Shown: positions 51,590 through 60,513, counted from the stretch's first letter. The stretch: DNA of 64,000 nucleotides from Candidatus Zixiibacteriota bacterium (GCA_040752595.1 JBFMGX010000040.1:16368-80367); one strand, 5' to 3'. Made by a program: numbers and translations. Notes: generated by a model not told the origin, from the sequence alone.

Positions 51590-54412
51590 TCAGTCGGCAC
51601 ACCCGGTCAGCAGGGGCCGGGTCGGATAGTAGAACACGTGGTGGATCAACATCAGGATGTCGAGAATGTCGAGATGGCAGTCGCCGTTGAAGTCGATCTG
51701 CGCGTACCCACCGATGGGGACGAACCGGCCATAGACGGCCTGCACCATACGATTGATGTCCGAGACGTTGATCGCCCGGTCGTGATTCAGATCGCCGGGG
51801 AGAAAGCTGCCGACGCCGAACCACCTCAGGAGGGTGTCCGTCAGAGCCGCGGCGTCAGGCTCGCGCAGGAAGTACAAGGGCAAACTCACGACGGCGACCT
51901 TGTTCTTGCCCGTGTCGCGACGCATCCCCACGGGATTGAACTGCCGCGCGGAGTCGCCGCTGGCGGAATTGTAGGCCAGCATGATCGTGGCATCCGGTCC
52001 CCCCTTGAATCCCCAGAGGAATCCCATGCGGCCCTCCCAGGCGGCGGGGACTCTCGCCGTGTCGAAGACTACACTCGGGAAGCCCTCCACCCCGATCCCG
52101 CCGAGACAATCAATGGGGGTCATCTGGTAGACGCCGGTGACATTCAGATAATCATAGAGGAAATCGCCGGCCTTCAACTCACAACCGCTCCGGCAGGTCG
52201 TAAGATCCTCCACCGTCCGCCAACCCGCCACGATGAGGGAATTCCCATACGAGAGATACCAAATCAGGTTGTCCCAATAGTCGGGTGGTAGCTGTCGGTG
52301 AACGGCATCGTCGTCGACCCAGATCAGCGTCCGGAATTGCCCGATCTCGGAACGGTCCACGCCCTGGGAGAGACTCGCGGGGCGCAAGTACGTGTGCACG
52401 TAGGATGCCAGGATACTGTCGTAAAACGCCTCCTGCTCCTCGACAACGGGATCGCCGGGAGTGCCTGTGGTCATGTTGACGACGAGTATGCCCTCGTCGA
52501 ACGTGGCCCCGCGCGCCGAGGTCAATGGTGTCATCGGGCTGCGATTCCCTTCGCGGTCCACGGCTTCGGCCCGGTAATAATACCGGACCCGATCTTCGAT
52601 CCGCCCATCGGTGTACGGAGTCGGCGGCCAGTTCGACTCCAGAATCGACAGGAAGAGGGAGTCGGTCCCCCGATAGATCACATAGTGATCGATGTCGAGC
52701 TCGATCGGATCGGCCCAAGACACGTTGATGCTGCGAAACGCCGCGCGGGCCCGAAATCCGACCGGGACGCGCGGCAAGCGCTGGGGAGTGAGGGAGTCTT
52801 CGGGCAGCACGGATGATTCCCGCCCCTCATCCGTGACGCCGGTGACACTGACATAGTACATCTGGCCTTCGGTCAGCCCGCCGATGATCGTCCGCACCGT
52901 CCCAGCGCCGCTGATCTCACCAGCGAACTTGAGCCCTCCACTCTCCGTGCCGGCATAGACACGGTACCCGACGATGTCCGCACCCGGAAGAGGCGCCCAG
53001 CGGGCCTCCAGAGACGTTCCATCGCCGACATCGCGAAGACGAAGAGAATCGACGGCCGATGGAGTCGCCGCTACGACATAGGCCGTGAGCGCAGCCAACT
53101 TGGTCATTTCTGTCCAGTAGGGGGGATTGAGGAACCGAACGCTGTCCTGTGCCGTGTTCTGGGCCGGGTTGTAGTCTCCCTCGATGATGTCGACCCAGTG
53201 GTACCCCATGGCGTTGAACGGCTCCCAGTCGGAGGAGCGCGTGTTCTCGCGAACACGGGGCTTAAGCCAGGTATGCTCCAGCGTCATTTGTGCCGCGAGA
53301 CGGGCATAGGCATATGACGTCTCAAAGGAATTGATCGTCAGATCCGGATGGGCATCGCTCGTGAACGCCAGTCCATCCAGGTTGATCATCAGTTCGACCG
53401 ACAAATTCGTGTTGTCGTACAACCCGAAGGCGACCTCACGAGCGCCGACAAACCCCTGCTCCCCGGCGCCGAAGGCGACGAACATGATGCGCTTGCGCGT
53501 AGGAATCCCATGGAGCGCCCACGCCAATTCCAAGAGCGCGGCGACACCCGATGCGTTGCGGTCGCCACCGGGAGCCAGGATGAAGTTGTCCGTGCCATCC
53601 ACCACACGGGAGTCGTAGTGCGCTCCGATGACAACGACCTCGTCGGATTCGACCGTTCCCGGCTTTGTGCAAACGACGTTGTACGCATTCCCGCCCCGGG
53701 GGTAGTAGTCGCGATCAGACGTGAAGAACTCAGGGTGATGGACATCGCCGTATCCGAATGACCGGAATTTCGCCGCGAGGTAGTCCCGTGCCACGGCGTT
53801 GGAGTCGGTGAACGTGAACCGCGTCTGAAGCGCCTCGAGCCGTGTCGCATAGGTCACAAGTGAATCCAACGAGATCCGGCGGAGAATGGTGTCGATCGCC
53901 GGATCGTCGCTGACGCCGGCGAGCGATGCCCACGAGAGCGGCTGACAGTAGGTGAGCGGAATCTCCCGGGCATCGAGGGCCGTGTCCTCATCGCTGCTGG
54001 CGAAGGGAAAAGCCGGCGTGAGCGAGTCCCCGGCGAATCGATACGGGAGTTGGGCGCGGTGGATTCCGGCAAGGTCCGCCGCGTCGGCGGCAATCAGAAA
54101 CCGGTTTCCCCGGCGCTGCACGGGATGAAGACCCAGGGCAACGGCGCCGTCGAAGTCGTCCGGCCTGGAGAGATCAAGTTCGATCAGCGACACGGGGCCA
54201 GATCCCGGTCTGTCCCGCGCCACGGAGATCCCGAAGATAGACGGGGCGACGACGAGCGCAGCAGCAAGGATGGGGATCACTCCGGTGGTACTGCCGGGTC
54301 TCAGCCAGAGATTGCGAAGAAGGACGGAAGCAGGGAACAGGACCACGAGAGGAGGCTTGGCCGGCCGACTGGGGAAATCGCACTGACATCGACACAGCGG
54401 CTTACGGATCAT
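51590..54412 (-). CDS. secreted M28-family protein, probably inactive peptidase, with fibronectin and dockerin-like domains
   Basis: About 940 residues. M28 aminopeptidase fold at about 175-450. Against the M28 pattern, metal ligands His265 (GAHYDS), Asp284 (PGGDRNASG), Glu318 and Asp346 (INLDG) are kept, but the catalytic Glu of GEEQG is Gly317 (FGAGEQG) and the last zinc ligand His (IHTTQD) is Asn419 (QNTAQD). Fibronectin-type domains (about 455-640) and a beta domain follow. The C-terminus holds two dockerin-like repeats (GDLNHDRAINVSDI... and NGDCHLDILDIL...). The start is uncertain; hydrophobic VIPILAAALVVAPSIFG near 45-61 is the likely export signal. Binding or scaffolding is more likely than catalysis. 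Confidence 0.85.
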   Translation of the reverse strand: MIRKPLCRCQCDFPSRPAKPPLVVLFPASVLLRNLWLRPGSTTGVIPILAAALVVAPSIFGISVARDRPGSGPVSLIELDLSRPDDFDGAVALGLHPVQRRGNRFLIAADAADLAGIHRAQLPYRFAGDSLTPAFPFASSDEDTALDAREIPLTYCQPLSWASLAGVSDDPAIDTILRRISLDSLVTYATRLEALQTRFTFTDSNAVARDYLAAKFRSFGYGDVHHPEFFTSDRDYYPRGGNAYNVVCTKPGTVESDEVVVIGAHYDSRVVDGTDNFILAPGGDRNASGVAALLELAWALHGIPTRKRIMFVAFGAGEQGFVGAREVAFGLYDNTNLSVELMINLDGLAFTSDAHPDLTINSFETSYAYARLAAQMTLEHTWLKPRVRENTRSSDWEPFNAMGYHWVDIIEGDYNPAQNTAQDSVRFLNPPYWTEMTKLAALTAYVVAATPSAVDSLRLRDVGDGTSLEARWAPLPGADIVGYRVYAGTESGGLKFAGEISGAGTVRTIIGGLTEGQMYYVSVTGVTDEGRESSVLPEDSLTPQRLPRVPVGFRARAAFRSINVSWADPIELDIDHYVIYRGTDSLFLSILESNWPPTPYTDGRIEDRVRYYYRAEAVDREGNRSPMTPLTSARGATFDEGILVVNMTTGTPGDPVVEEQEAFYDSILASYVHTYLRPASLSQGVDRSEIGQFRTLIWVDDDAVHRQLPPDYWDNLIWYLSYGNSLIVAGWRTVEDLTTCRSGCELKAGDFLYDYLNVTGVYQMTPIDCLGGIGVEGFPSVVFDTARVPAAWEGRMGFLWGFKGGPDATIMLAYNSASGDSARQFNPVGMRRDTGKNKVAVVSLPLYFLREPDAAALTDTLLRWFGVGSFLPGDLNHDRAINVSDINRMVQAVYGRFVPIGGYAQIDFNGDCHLDILDILMLIHHVFYYPTRPLLTGCAD

Positions 54413-54798
54413 TCTCTCACGCCCTCTCCCCGATAGACCGAGTCTGACTCAAGACTCCGGCCTGCGGACCACAACATAACACAATCCCGGTCTGATCCAC
54501 GGGGCCGCATCCCACGATTTCTACCGATTGGGCCGGACGATATTCCCGTGAAAAGCAACCCGATGACACGCGAGGAATCTGGAACAGGCGCAGGATGGCC
54601 CTTCCGAAGGCGGTCACAGCACTTCGGGCACGCTGCCTCGCTCGGAGCCGCATCGTAGAAACGGAGGGGTCTGAAGGGAGTTGTTCCGTGGGCCAGACGT
54701 CCCTGTCTGCCACGGTCATTCGTGGGAGGGCGTGACTTGCTCCACTGTTGGAGCTGCCTCGCCCACCGGATCGCGACTACGGCCGCCGGGAGGCGACG
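54413..54798. other. 386-base intergenic region, nothing recognised
   Basis: Between the M28 gene and the 56-residue ORF. A 100-codon minus-strand frame covers most of it, but it has no ribosome binding site, no domain and an Arg/Ser-rich composition typical of chance frames in GC-rich DNA. No repeat family member or hairpin of note is seen. Confidence 0.5.
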
Positions 54799-54969
54799 TC
54801 AGATCGTAATTCGGGGCGGCGTCGTGGGACGGAACACAAGGTAACGTCCTTCCAGGATCCTGTCGACCACGCGTGCGAACCGCTCCGTGGCCAGCCCCTG
54901 CAATCCATACAGGTTCCAGCATTCCTTCTCCCGCTCACGGACATACGGGACGATCTTGCGCTTGGGCAT
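54799..54969 (-). CDS. small conserved-looking protein, unknown function
   Basis: A 56-codon frame starting MPKRKIVPYVREREKECWN and ending FRPTTPPRITI. GGAGG lies six bases before the ATG, one of the best ribosome binding sites in the region, and the composition is protein-like: basic start, then amphipathic helices (LATERFARVVDRILEGRY). No domain is recognised. It stands alone in a 970-base gap between the M28 gene and the unknown membrane protein. It might be a small DNA- or RNA-binding protein, but nothing in the sequence proves it. Confidence 0.55.
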   Translation of the reverse strand: MPKRKIVPYVREREKECWNLYGLQGLATERFARVVDRILEGRYLVFRPTTPPRITI

Positions 54970-55176
54970 CCAACACCTCCGGTGATGACATCCGTCTCTG
55001 CGGAGAGGGGCGGCTGAAAGACGCCACACACAAAACACGTGCAAGCCCGTTGCGGGAGGAGCCGAGCTGACAAGCGGGGATATGGGCGGGACCGGGACCC
55101 GACAGAATGGCGGTGAGGGATCGGTGCCCCCGGCTGTGTCCCACAGACACTACGCAGCGCGAGATGATCCTGTTAG

Positions 55177-55323
55177 AATCGGTTTCACAACCGAGATGGA
55201 TGGTCAGAACACGTCGTGGCGCCAGCCCCCCCCACCCGGCGCTGCGGTCGGGTGTGGGTTCATCCTGAAGGATTCACCCTGAACGGCACCCGACCGCACA
55301 GGAACGAGGTTGTGAAACCAATT
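55177..55323. mobile_element. MITE-like element with 16-base terminal inverted repeats
   Basis: Left end AATCGGTTTCACAACC, right end GGTTGTGAAACCAATT: the two are reverse complements except for one base. The 147-base body has internal inverted modules (GGTCGGGTGTGGG and CACCCGACCGCAC) and no gene. A related sequence starts with the same AATCGGTTTCAC at about 58472. No target-site duplication is obvious. It lies 60 bases beyond the stop of the unknown membrane protein gene. Confidence 0.6.
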
Positions 55324-55384
55324 GTAGGGGGAAAAGCCGACGACGAGGCCCAGACGCCCCACGCTTGGCGACGTACCTGCGCGG

Positions 55385-55909
55385 TCACTCCGGGAGTTGG
55401 GACAGCACCGAGTCAAGCCCCGGCACGGTGAGCCCGAATTTCGCCCGGATGAGGGCCCCCACTTCGTTTGCGGCCACCCGCCGTTCGTACGAGTTCAGGT
55501 CGGTGGGAAGACTCGCCAGAGCGGCCCGGTATTCGCGGGCGACGGTGCTCGCGAGCGTGTCGGGGCGCGAGGCGATCATCGCCCTGGACGAGACAGATCC
55601 CCGGGCCGTCGCCGGGGCCGAGTCCCTGACCGGAGTATCACCAAGGACAGCGACGAGTGAGTCGGCGTTGACGCCGGCGGCGACCGTCGCTCGGGCCAAC
55701 GAGTCAAGACTCCGCCGCAGCCCGGCCGATAGTTCCTTCCAGCGACTGTCGAGGGCGTCGCTGATGCGGTTCTCCCATTGCAGGCGTTCGATCGCCGCCT
55801 CCTGCCGCCTTTGATCATCACGGCGGTGCTCACCGTACTTCTCCACGATTGTCAGCGCCACAACCAGCAGCACCAACAACCCCAGAACGAGGATGTCACG
55901 TGCCCGCAT
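55385..55909 (-). CDS. membrane-anchored coiled-coil protein, unknown function
   Basis: About 174 residues: one N-terminal transmembrane helix (ILVLGLLVLLVVALTIVEKYG), a charged helical region with coiled-coil character (about 28-75, RRDDQRRQEAAIERLQWENR), a Ser/Ala/Arg-rich middle and a C-terminal helix. GGGGGAGAGCA precedes the ATG at 55909. No family is recognised. It lies between the M28 and M1 peptidase genes but is separated from both by more than 150 bases, so no operon is implied. Confidence 0.6.
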   Translation of the reverse strand: MRARDILVLGLLVLLVVALTIVEKYGEHRRDDQRRQEAAIERLQWENRISDALDSRWKELSAGLRRSLDSLARATVAAGVNADSLVAVLGDTPVRDSAPATARGSVSSRAMIASRPDTLASTVAREYRAALASLPTDLNSYERRVAANEVGALIRAKFGLTVPGLDSVLSQLPE

Positions 55910-56070
55910 TGCTCTCCCCCGCGTCTCGGAACTGCTCTCCCCTCCACCGGTCAGACAACCGGCACCCCGTGGCGCGAACATACCCCCACTCCGGACCACC
56001 GGCAAGACGATTCGCGCCCGATCTGCGCATGGCGGATCGGGCGCGAACAGACCGTCAGTACAGTGTGCAG

Positions 56071-58296
56071 CTATGGTAGGCAGCCAAAGCCCGGTAGGAC
56101 GCCGCCGCGGAACACGTGATCGATCAGATGGACGACATCCCGCAGGTCGGCGACGCAGTCGCTGTTAGTGTCAGCCGCATCCGGCGGCGATGGGGCCGAC
56201 GCGCCCCGGAACACGAAATCGATCAACTGCACGACATCCTGGATGTCGAGCATCCGGTCGGCGTTCTGGTCCCCCGGCATGTACGGGGCACCCGCAATCC
56301 ACAGCGTGAACGCCCGGTTGGTGTACACGGCGCCTCCGCCGACCTTGCCCCAGGCGCGAATCGTAACATTGAAGATCCCCGAGTCCAGAGGGACGCCGTT
56401 GATGGCGCCGGTGGTCGTGTCCAACGTCAATCCGGTCGGCCAGATGCCGCTTTGAATGGTGTACCCGTATTCCCCCGCGGCCGAACCCTTGGCAAACACG
56501 GAGTCGTGATGGGGCAGATATTGCGAACCCGTCACAAGCGAATCCGTCAGAATCCGCACCCCGTATGATTCGGTAAAGGCGGTATCGAGAATCCAGTTGT
56601 TGGGATCAACCTTGAGATTCGTCGGCAGGAACGCCGTCGTGAACTGATAGTCCTGGTCCCGCGCCGTGTTCCAGACCCGGAGCGTATCCGCGTCGAGGGC
56701 ATCGTAAAGCCGCAGCTCCACCGGCATGTCAAACACGGCAGGCTCTGTCGTCTGTCCCTGACGCAAATGAACATATACCTGCCACCCCGTCAGTCCCGCT
56801 TCGGAAAACCAGGAGACGTAGTACTTCGGGTAGTAGTAGCCGTAGATCCAATCGGCGAAGAACTCATGCAAATCGAAGCCGGACACCGCCTCGGCAATGT
56901 CCCGGAACTCCTCGGTGACCGCGTCTTTGTACTGGTGATCGGGATCGCTGTAATACGTCCGCATGATCTGAAAGAAGACCGAGTCACCCACGATCCCGCG
57001 CAGCATGTGGAGGACCCAGGCCCCCTTGTCGTACACGCGGGTGCTGAAGATGTTGTTGATGTTGGTCGTGTCATCGATGTAGATCCGTCCGCCGCTGAAG
57101 TAGTTCATGCTGCTCATGTAGTTGCGGTACGACGCCGTGCCGCCGAGATACTCGGCCCACACCGCCTCGCAGTAGGAGGCGAATCCCTCATTGAGCCAGA
57201 TGTGATGCCAGTCCCGGCAGGTGATCATGTCGCCCCACCATTGATGGGACAGTTCGTGGACGATCAAGTACTGCCCGAAGCCGAAGCCACCACTCGTGTG
57301 AGAAGAGACGGTCTGGTGTTCCATGGCGCCGCCCCAGGTGAAATGGGCGATGCCATACTTCTCGTTGAGGAACGGATACTCGCCGAACTTATCCGCCAGG
57401 ACACCGATCTGGGTGACCGAGACGGGCCAGAAGTTCTGGGCATCGGTCAGGAGTTCGGGATATGAATAGAATCGCACCGGCATCGAATCGACCCCGCCGG
57501 GGCCATGGTGGTACCAATGGTCGAACCGGGCATAGTTCGTGATCGCCAGCGAGACGAGATATGTCGTGATGGGGTACGATTCGTGCCACCAATACGTGAT
57601 GGTGCCATCGCCGTTGTTGACCGAGTCGCGCAGGATACCATTGGAGACGCCGTAGAGCGCATCATTGACCCGCATGCGGACATCGGTCGAATCAGCCTTG
57701 TCGGACGGCGTGTCCTTGCAAGGCCACCAGGACTGCGCCAGGTACGGCTCGGAGAGCGTCGAGATGATCGGCCAGCCGGAATGCGTGCCAAACGCGAATC
57801 CCTGAAATCCCCCGGTCGGAGGGTGGCCATGGTAATAGACGGTGACTTCAAACTCTTCGCCCACGGCGTACAGCGAATCGAGGGTGACATACAGAAAGCC
57901 GCTCACATGACTCCAGGTCACGGGGCGACCGAATGTGCGAACGGAATCAACGGTCAGACTGCTGGTCAGGTTGAGTGTGGGGGCGTTGAAACTCGCGACC
58001 CGGGCGCGGGCGTACATGGTGACACGCGAGCTGATCGTCTGTGCGATTTCATCGATGGACAGGTCCAGATCGTAGTAGGTCGCATCGAACCCGGCCTGAT
58101 CGAGCACGACCGCGGGACGCGGCAGGGCCCGTTCCCGCTCGACCGCTCGTATCTTGCCGGCGGCCTCGATCCGGTGAATCTCTGTCGGTGAAAACTCGGT
58201 CGCGCTCGCCGGCATCTGGGCATCGGCCGCATCCCCCATGAGACAACAGAACAACAATCCCAGAACGCTGGCGCAGAGCCGCAGGCGGTCAATCAC
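56071..58296 (-). CDS. secreted M1-family aminopeptidase with dockerin-like tail
   Basis: About 741 residues. Signal peptide (LCASVLGLLFCCLMGDAADA), beta-sandwich N-domain, then the M1 catalytic domain: exopeptidase motif GAMEH (323-327), zinc motif HELSHQWWGD (His347, Glu348, His351) and third ligand Glu370 (WLNEGFASY), and a catalytic-Tyr candidate in RVYDKGAWVLHML. All key residues are present, so it should be active. Near the end is a putative Ig-like domain with 'GYTIQSGIWPTGLTLD', and the last 65 residues are two dockerin-like repeats (GDQNADRMLDIQDVVQLIDFVF and NSDCVADLRDVVHLIDHVF). A good promoter stands upstream. Probably trims peptides at the cell surface or outside. Confidence 0.93.
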   Translation of the reverse strand: MIDRLRLCASVLGLLFCCLMGDAADAQMPASATEFSPTEIHRIEAAGKIRAVERERALPRPAVVLDQAGFDATYYDLDLSIDEIAQTISSRVTMYARARVASFNAPTLNLTSSLTVDSVRTFGRPVTWSHVSGFLYVTLDSLYAVGEEFEVTVYYHGHPPTGGFQGFAFGTHSGWPIISTLSEPYLAQSWWPCKDTPSDKADSTDVRMRVNDALYGVSNGILRDSVNNGDGTITYWWHESYPITTYLVSLAITNYARFDHWYHHGPGGVDSMPVRFYSYPELLTDAQNFWPVSVTQIGVLADKFGEYPFLNEKYGIAHFTWGGAMEHQTVSSHTSGGFGFGQYLIVHELSHQWWGDMITCRDWHHIWLNEGFASYCEAVWAEYLGGTASYRNYMSSMNYFSGGRIYIDDTTNINNIFSTRVYDKGAWVLHMLRGIVGDSVFFQIMRTYYSDPDHQYKDAVTEEFRDIAEAVSGFDLHEFFADWIYGYYYPKYYVSWFSEAGLTGWQVYVHLRQGQTTEPAVFDMPVELRLYDALDADTLRVWNTARDQDYQFTTAFLPTNLKVDPNNWILDTAFTESYGVRILTDSLVTGSQYLPHHDSVFAKGSAAGEYGYTIQSGIWPTGLTLDTTTGAINGVPLDSGIFNVTIRAWGKVGGGAVYTNRAFTLWIAGAPYMPGDQNADRMLDIQDVVQLIDFVFRGASAPSPPDAADTNSDCVADLRDVVHLIDHVFRGGVLPGFGCLP

Positions 58297-58385
58297 AAGA
58301 CACCTCGCAGTACACCTGGTTGTCGAAACCGCGTGAGGAACGGTCTACAGCTTGACGGGCAACACCGCAACGCCCCCAAGTGATG

Positions 58386-58413
58386 AATATACGTAGAAAA
58401 CCGATTTTGTCAA
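58386..58413 (-). promoter_or_regulatory. sigma-70-type promoter of the M1 aminopeptidase gene
   Basis: On the minus strand TTGACA (58408-58413), 16-base spacer, TATATT (58386-58391, five of six consensus positions). Transcription would begin about 80 bases before the ATG. The spacer contains AATCGGTTT, the end sequence of the MITE-like family. Confidence 0.7.
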
Positions 58414-58593
58414 GCCCGGTGGCACGCACAAACGCGCCTGCTGGTACTGAGACAAGAAGTCCTGGGATATAGAATCGGTTTCACTACCCGACGTGCCATT
58501 CCGTAGACCTGTGGCGCCGGGTCCCCACACCCGACCGCACACCTTGGGGGCAATCAACCCGATTTTAGCAGGTTGCTGAAGAAAAGCAATCAC

Positions 58594-58697
58594 TGTCATT
58601 CCGAGTCCCGCCGCTCTGTGGCGGGGCGAGGAATCTGCTCTCATTTCATGGGGAAAACAGCAGATCCCTGGTCCGCCATGGGCGTGCTCGGGATGAC
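58594..58697. repeat. family B composite repeat
   Basis: Left half GTCATTCCGAGTC...GGAATCTGCT, right half AGCAGATCCC...CTCGGGATGACA, an imperfect inverted repeat of about 100 bases. The internal arms differ from other copies: GTCCCGCCGCTCTGTGGCGGGGC forms a private hairpin in the left half. Confidence 0.7.
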
Positions 58698-58713
58698 AAT
58701 TAGGCACAAACGA

Positions 58714-60447
58714 TCACTTCCATTTGGGATCATGCAGCGGCGGCGGCAGGATCGGGCCGCGCTTGAGATTGCGATCGGCCTTCTGCACCTCGATTTCACC
58801 GACGAGGACGCTGGGGGCAATCGCCGAAACCGGCACCCATCCCGATTCGGCGCCGCAGACGCCGTTGAATACTGCCGGGTCATCCGCCCCGGCCTTGATG
58901 CTCTCCAAGACGGCCAGCGGAGTCCCGATCAACTCCACGCCGCGAACGAGTTCCTCATGACCATCGTTCACGTAGACCTTCCTCACGACACGCGGCCGCA
59001 CCCTGAGTGTCTGGACGCCATAGGACGAGGTGTTCGTCTCACCCGAGGCGATGTCTTCGAAGATCAGGCCGAACTCCTTCCCCGCCGCCCGACACGCCTC
59101 AATCAGTCTGGCCTTCAGATCCGCGTAGGTCGCCGGCTGGTCTACGGTTACGAACAGGTTCCCCATGCGACTCACCGGCTGGCTCCAGGCATCGGCCCGC
59201 CCGTGGCCGTTTGATCCCGTCACGCCCTTGACAGGGGTACGGCCGGTCAGGAAACTCCTGAGAATGCCCTTTTCGATCAGGAGCGTGCGCGCCGCGGGAA
59301 TCCCCTCATCATCGAATCGGTACGCACCATAGAGCCCGGTTCCCTGGAAGTCTGTGACGGCCGGATCGTCAGTGACTGTGAGGAAGTCGGGAATCACGCG
59401 GAGTCCGATCTTGTCTTTGAACGTGTGTCCCTCGGCCTCGCGCCTGGTCCGGTGCCCCTCAAGCCGGTGACCGAGCGCTTCATGAAAGAAGACGCCGGAG
59501 GCGCCGTGACGGATGATCGCCGGGCCGGTGTACGGTTCCATGACCGGCGCCTCACGCAGAGCCAAGAGCAGATCGATCAGGGAATCGGCGGCCACGGACA
59601 ATCGCGCCGAATCAGGGAGCGCGTTCAGATGGTGGGCCTTGAATACGCGCTCCAGCGTCAGCGGCATGCCGTCGTCGGCGCGCGCTTTGGCGGAGATCGA
59701 GACTGAGTAGTTATGGCTGCTCATCCGCTCACGCGTCTGCTCCGAGGTCACCAAGTACCGTGTCTGGGCCACGCCCATGAAGTCGAGGTCTGAGTCGTAG
59801 ATTCTCGGCTCCCGGCGAAAGCGTGAAGAAATCGCCCGGATAACCCCCTCCCAACGGGCACGGTTGACCGCCAAGGTATCGATCGGCTCGAGTTCGACGA
59901 TGGGCGCCGACGGCGAGAAGTCATCGGGACGATCCGGCTTGTCGACCTTCTGGATCTTGCGTCCCCGTTCGCCGATGAACTGCTCCAACGCCTGCTTGTA
60001 ACGGTAGTCGGTCAGCAGCCAGAGATCCTGCCGCAGGGCGGTCGTGTCATTGTCGATCGGCGCGTAGCGACGCGAATAGGCATACGCGTCGTCATCGCGG
60101 GGGTCAAAGTAGAACGCCTCGTCGTCCGACGTGTTGTCGTCTTGGTAGGAGCCGACACGCACGTCGACCGCCAAAGCGCGGTACCGTTCGCCGCCGGAAT
60201 TCGTCAGGGCGCCATACTCGGCGTGCGCCGAGACGCTGCGCAGATCAGTGAGACGGTAGGAGATGAAGTAGGGCGCCTCGAAATCGTCCAACTTCAACCG
60301 GGCGACGGAACGGGACATCTCGCTGGTCAGCGCCTGCAGGATGGGATCAGGTTCGGCGGCGGCGGTGTGTGCCACCGCGGTCAGGGTCGCACACAGTGCC
60401 AGGACAAGACGACTGCGGAGTCCGAACAAGAGATACCTCTCTCTCAC
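58714..60447 (-). CDS. exported TldD/PmbA-family metalloprotease homologue
   Basis: About 577 residues. TldD-family signature: zinc site HEALGHRLEGH (HExxxH type), ALTVERVF-like strand in the middle, DDEGIPAARTLLIEKGIL, NLFVTVD, and the C-terminal FEDIASGETNTSSYG and VRKVYVNDGHEELVRGVELIG (shape only). Cytosolic TldD/TldE pairs degrade unfolded peptides and mature microcins. Here a signal peptide (LVLALCATLTAVAHTAAAE) predicts export, and only one subunit is encoded. Partner and substrate are unknown. It is flanked by hairpins on both sides. Confidence 0.88.
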   Translation of the reverse strand: MRERYLLFGLRSRLVLALCATLTAVAHTAAAEPDPILQALTSEMSRSVARLKLDDFEAPYFISYRLTDLRSVSAHAEYGALTNSGGERYRALAVDVRVGSYQDDNTSDDEAFYFDPRDDDAYAYSRRYAPIDNDTTALRQDLWLLTDYRYKQALEQFIGERGRKIQKVDKPDRPDDFSPSAPIVELEPIDTLAVNRARWEGVIRAISSRFRREPRIYDSDLDFMGVAQTRYLVTSEQTRERMSSHNYSVSISAKARADDGMPLTLERVFKAHHLNALPDSARLSVAADSLIDLLLALREAPVMEPYTGPAIIRHGASGVFFHEALGHRLEGHRTRREAEGHTFKDKIGLRVIPDFLTVTDDPAVTDFQGTGLYGAYRFDDEGIPAARTLLIEKGILRSFLTGRTPVKGVTGSNGHGRADAWSQPVSRMGNLFVTVDQPATYADLKARLIEACRAAGKEFGLIFEDIASGETNTSSYGVQTLRVRPRVVRKVYVNDGHEELVRGVELIGTPLAVLESIKAGADDPAVFNGVCGAESGWVPVSAIAPSVLVGEIEVQKADRNLKRGPILPPPLHDPKWK

Positions 60448-60513
60448 GAGACACTGGTTCGCCGAGAATAGTGCACGTCACGCGCCCTCGCGTGGCGTAG
60501 ACCGCTGAGACAT

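Larger units (their letters stand above)
58297..58713. other. 417-base intergenic region with promoter and repeats
   Basis: Between the tldD-like and M1 genes. From left to right: short leader of the M1 gene, the promoter at 58386-58413, a pair of inverted AATCGGTTT modules (58395-58410 and 58471-58486) related to the MITE-like element at 55177, a segment with CACACCCGACCGCAC also shared with that element, and a family B composite repeat (58594-58697: GTCATTCCGAGTC...GGAATCTGCT...AGCAGATCCC...CGGGATGACA). No gene seen. Confidence 0.6.

Noticed and set aside
54417..54719. 100-codon minus-strand frame between the M28 gene and the small ORF
   Set aside because: No ribosome binding site, no domain and chance-like composition.
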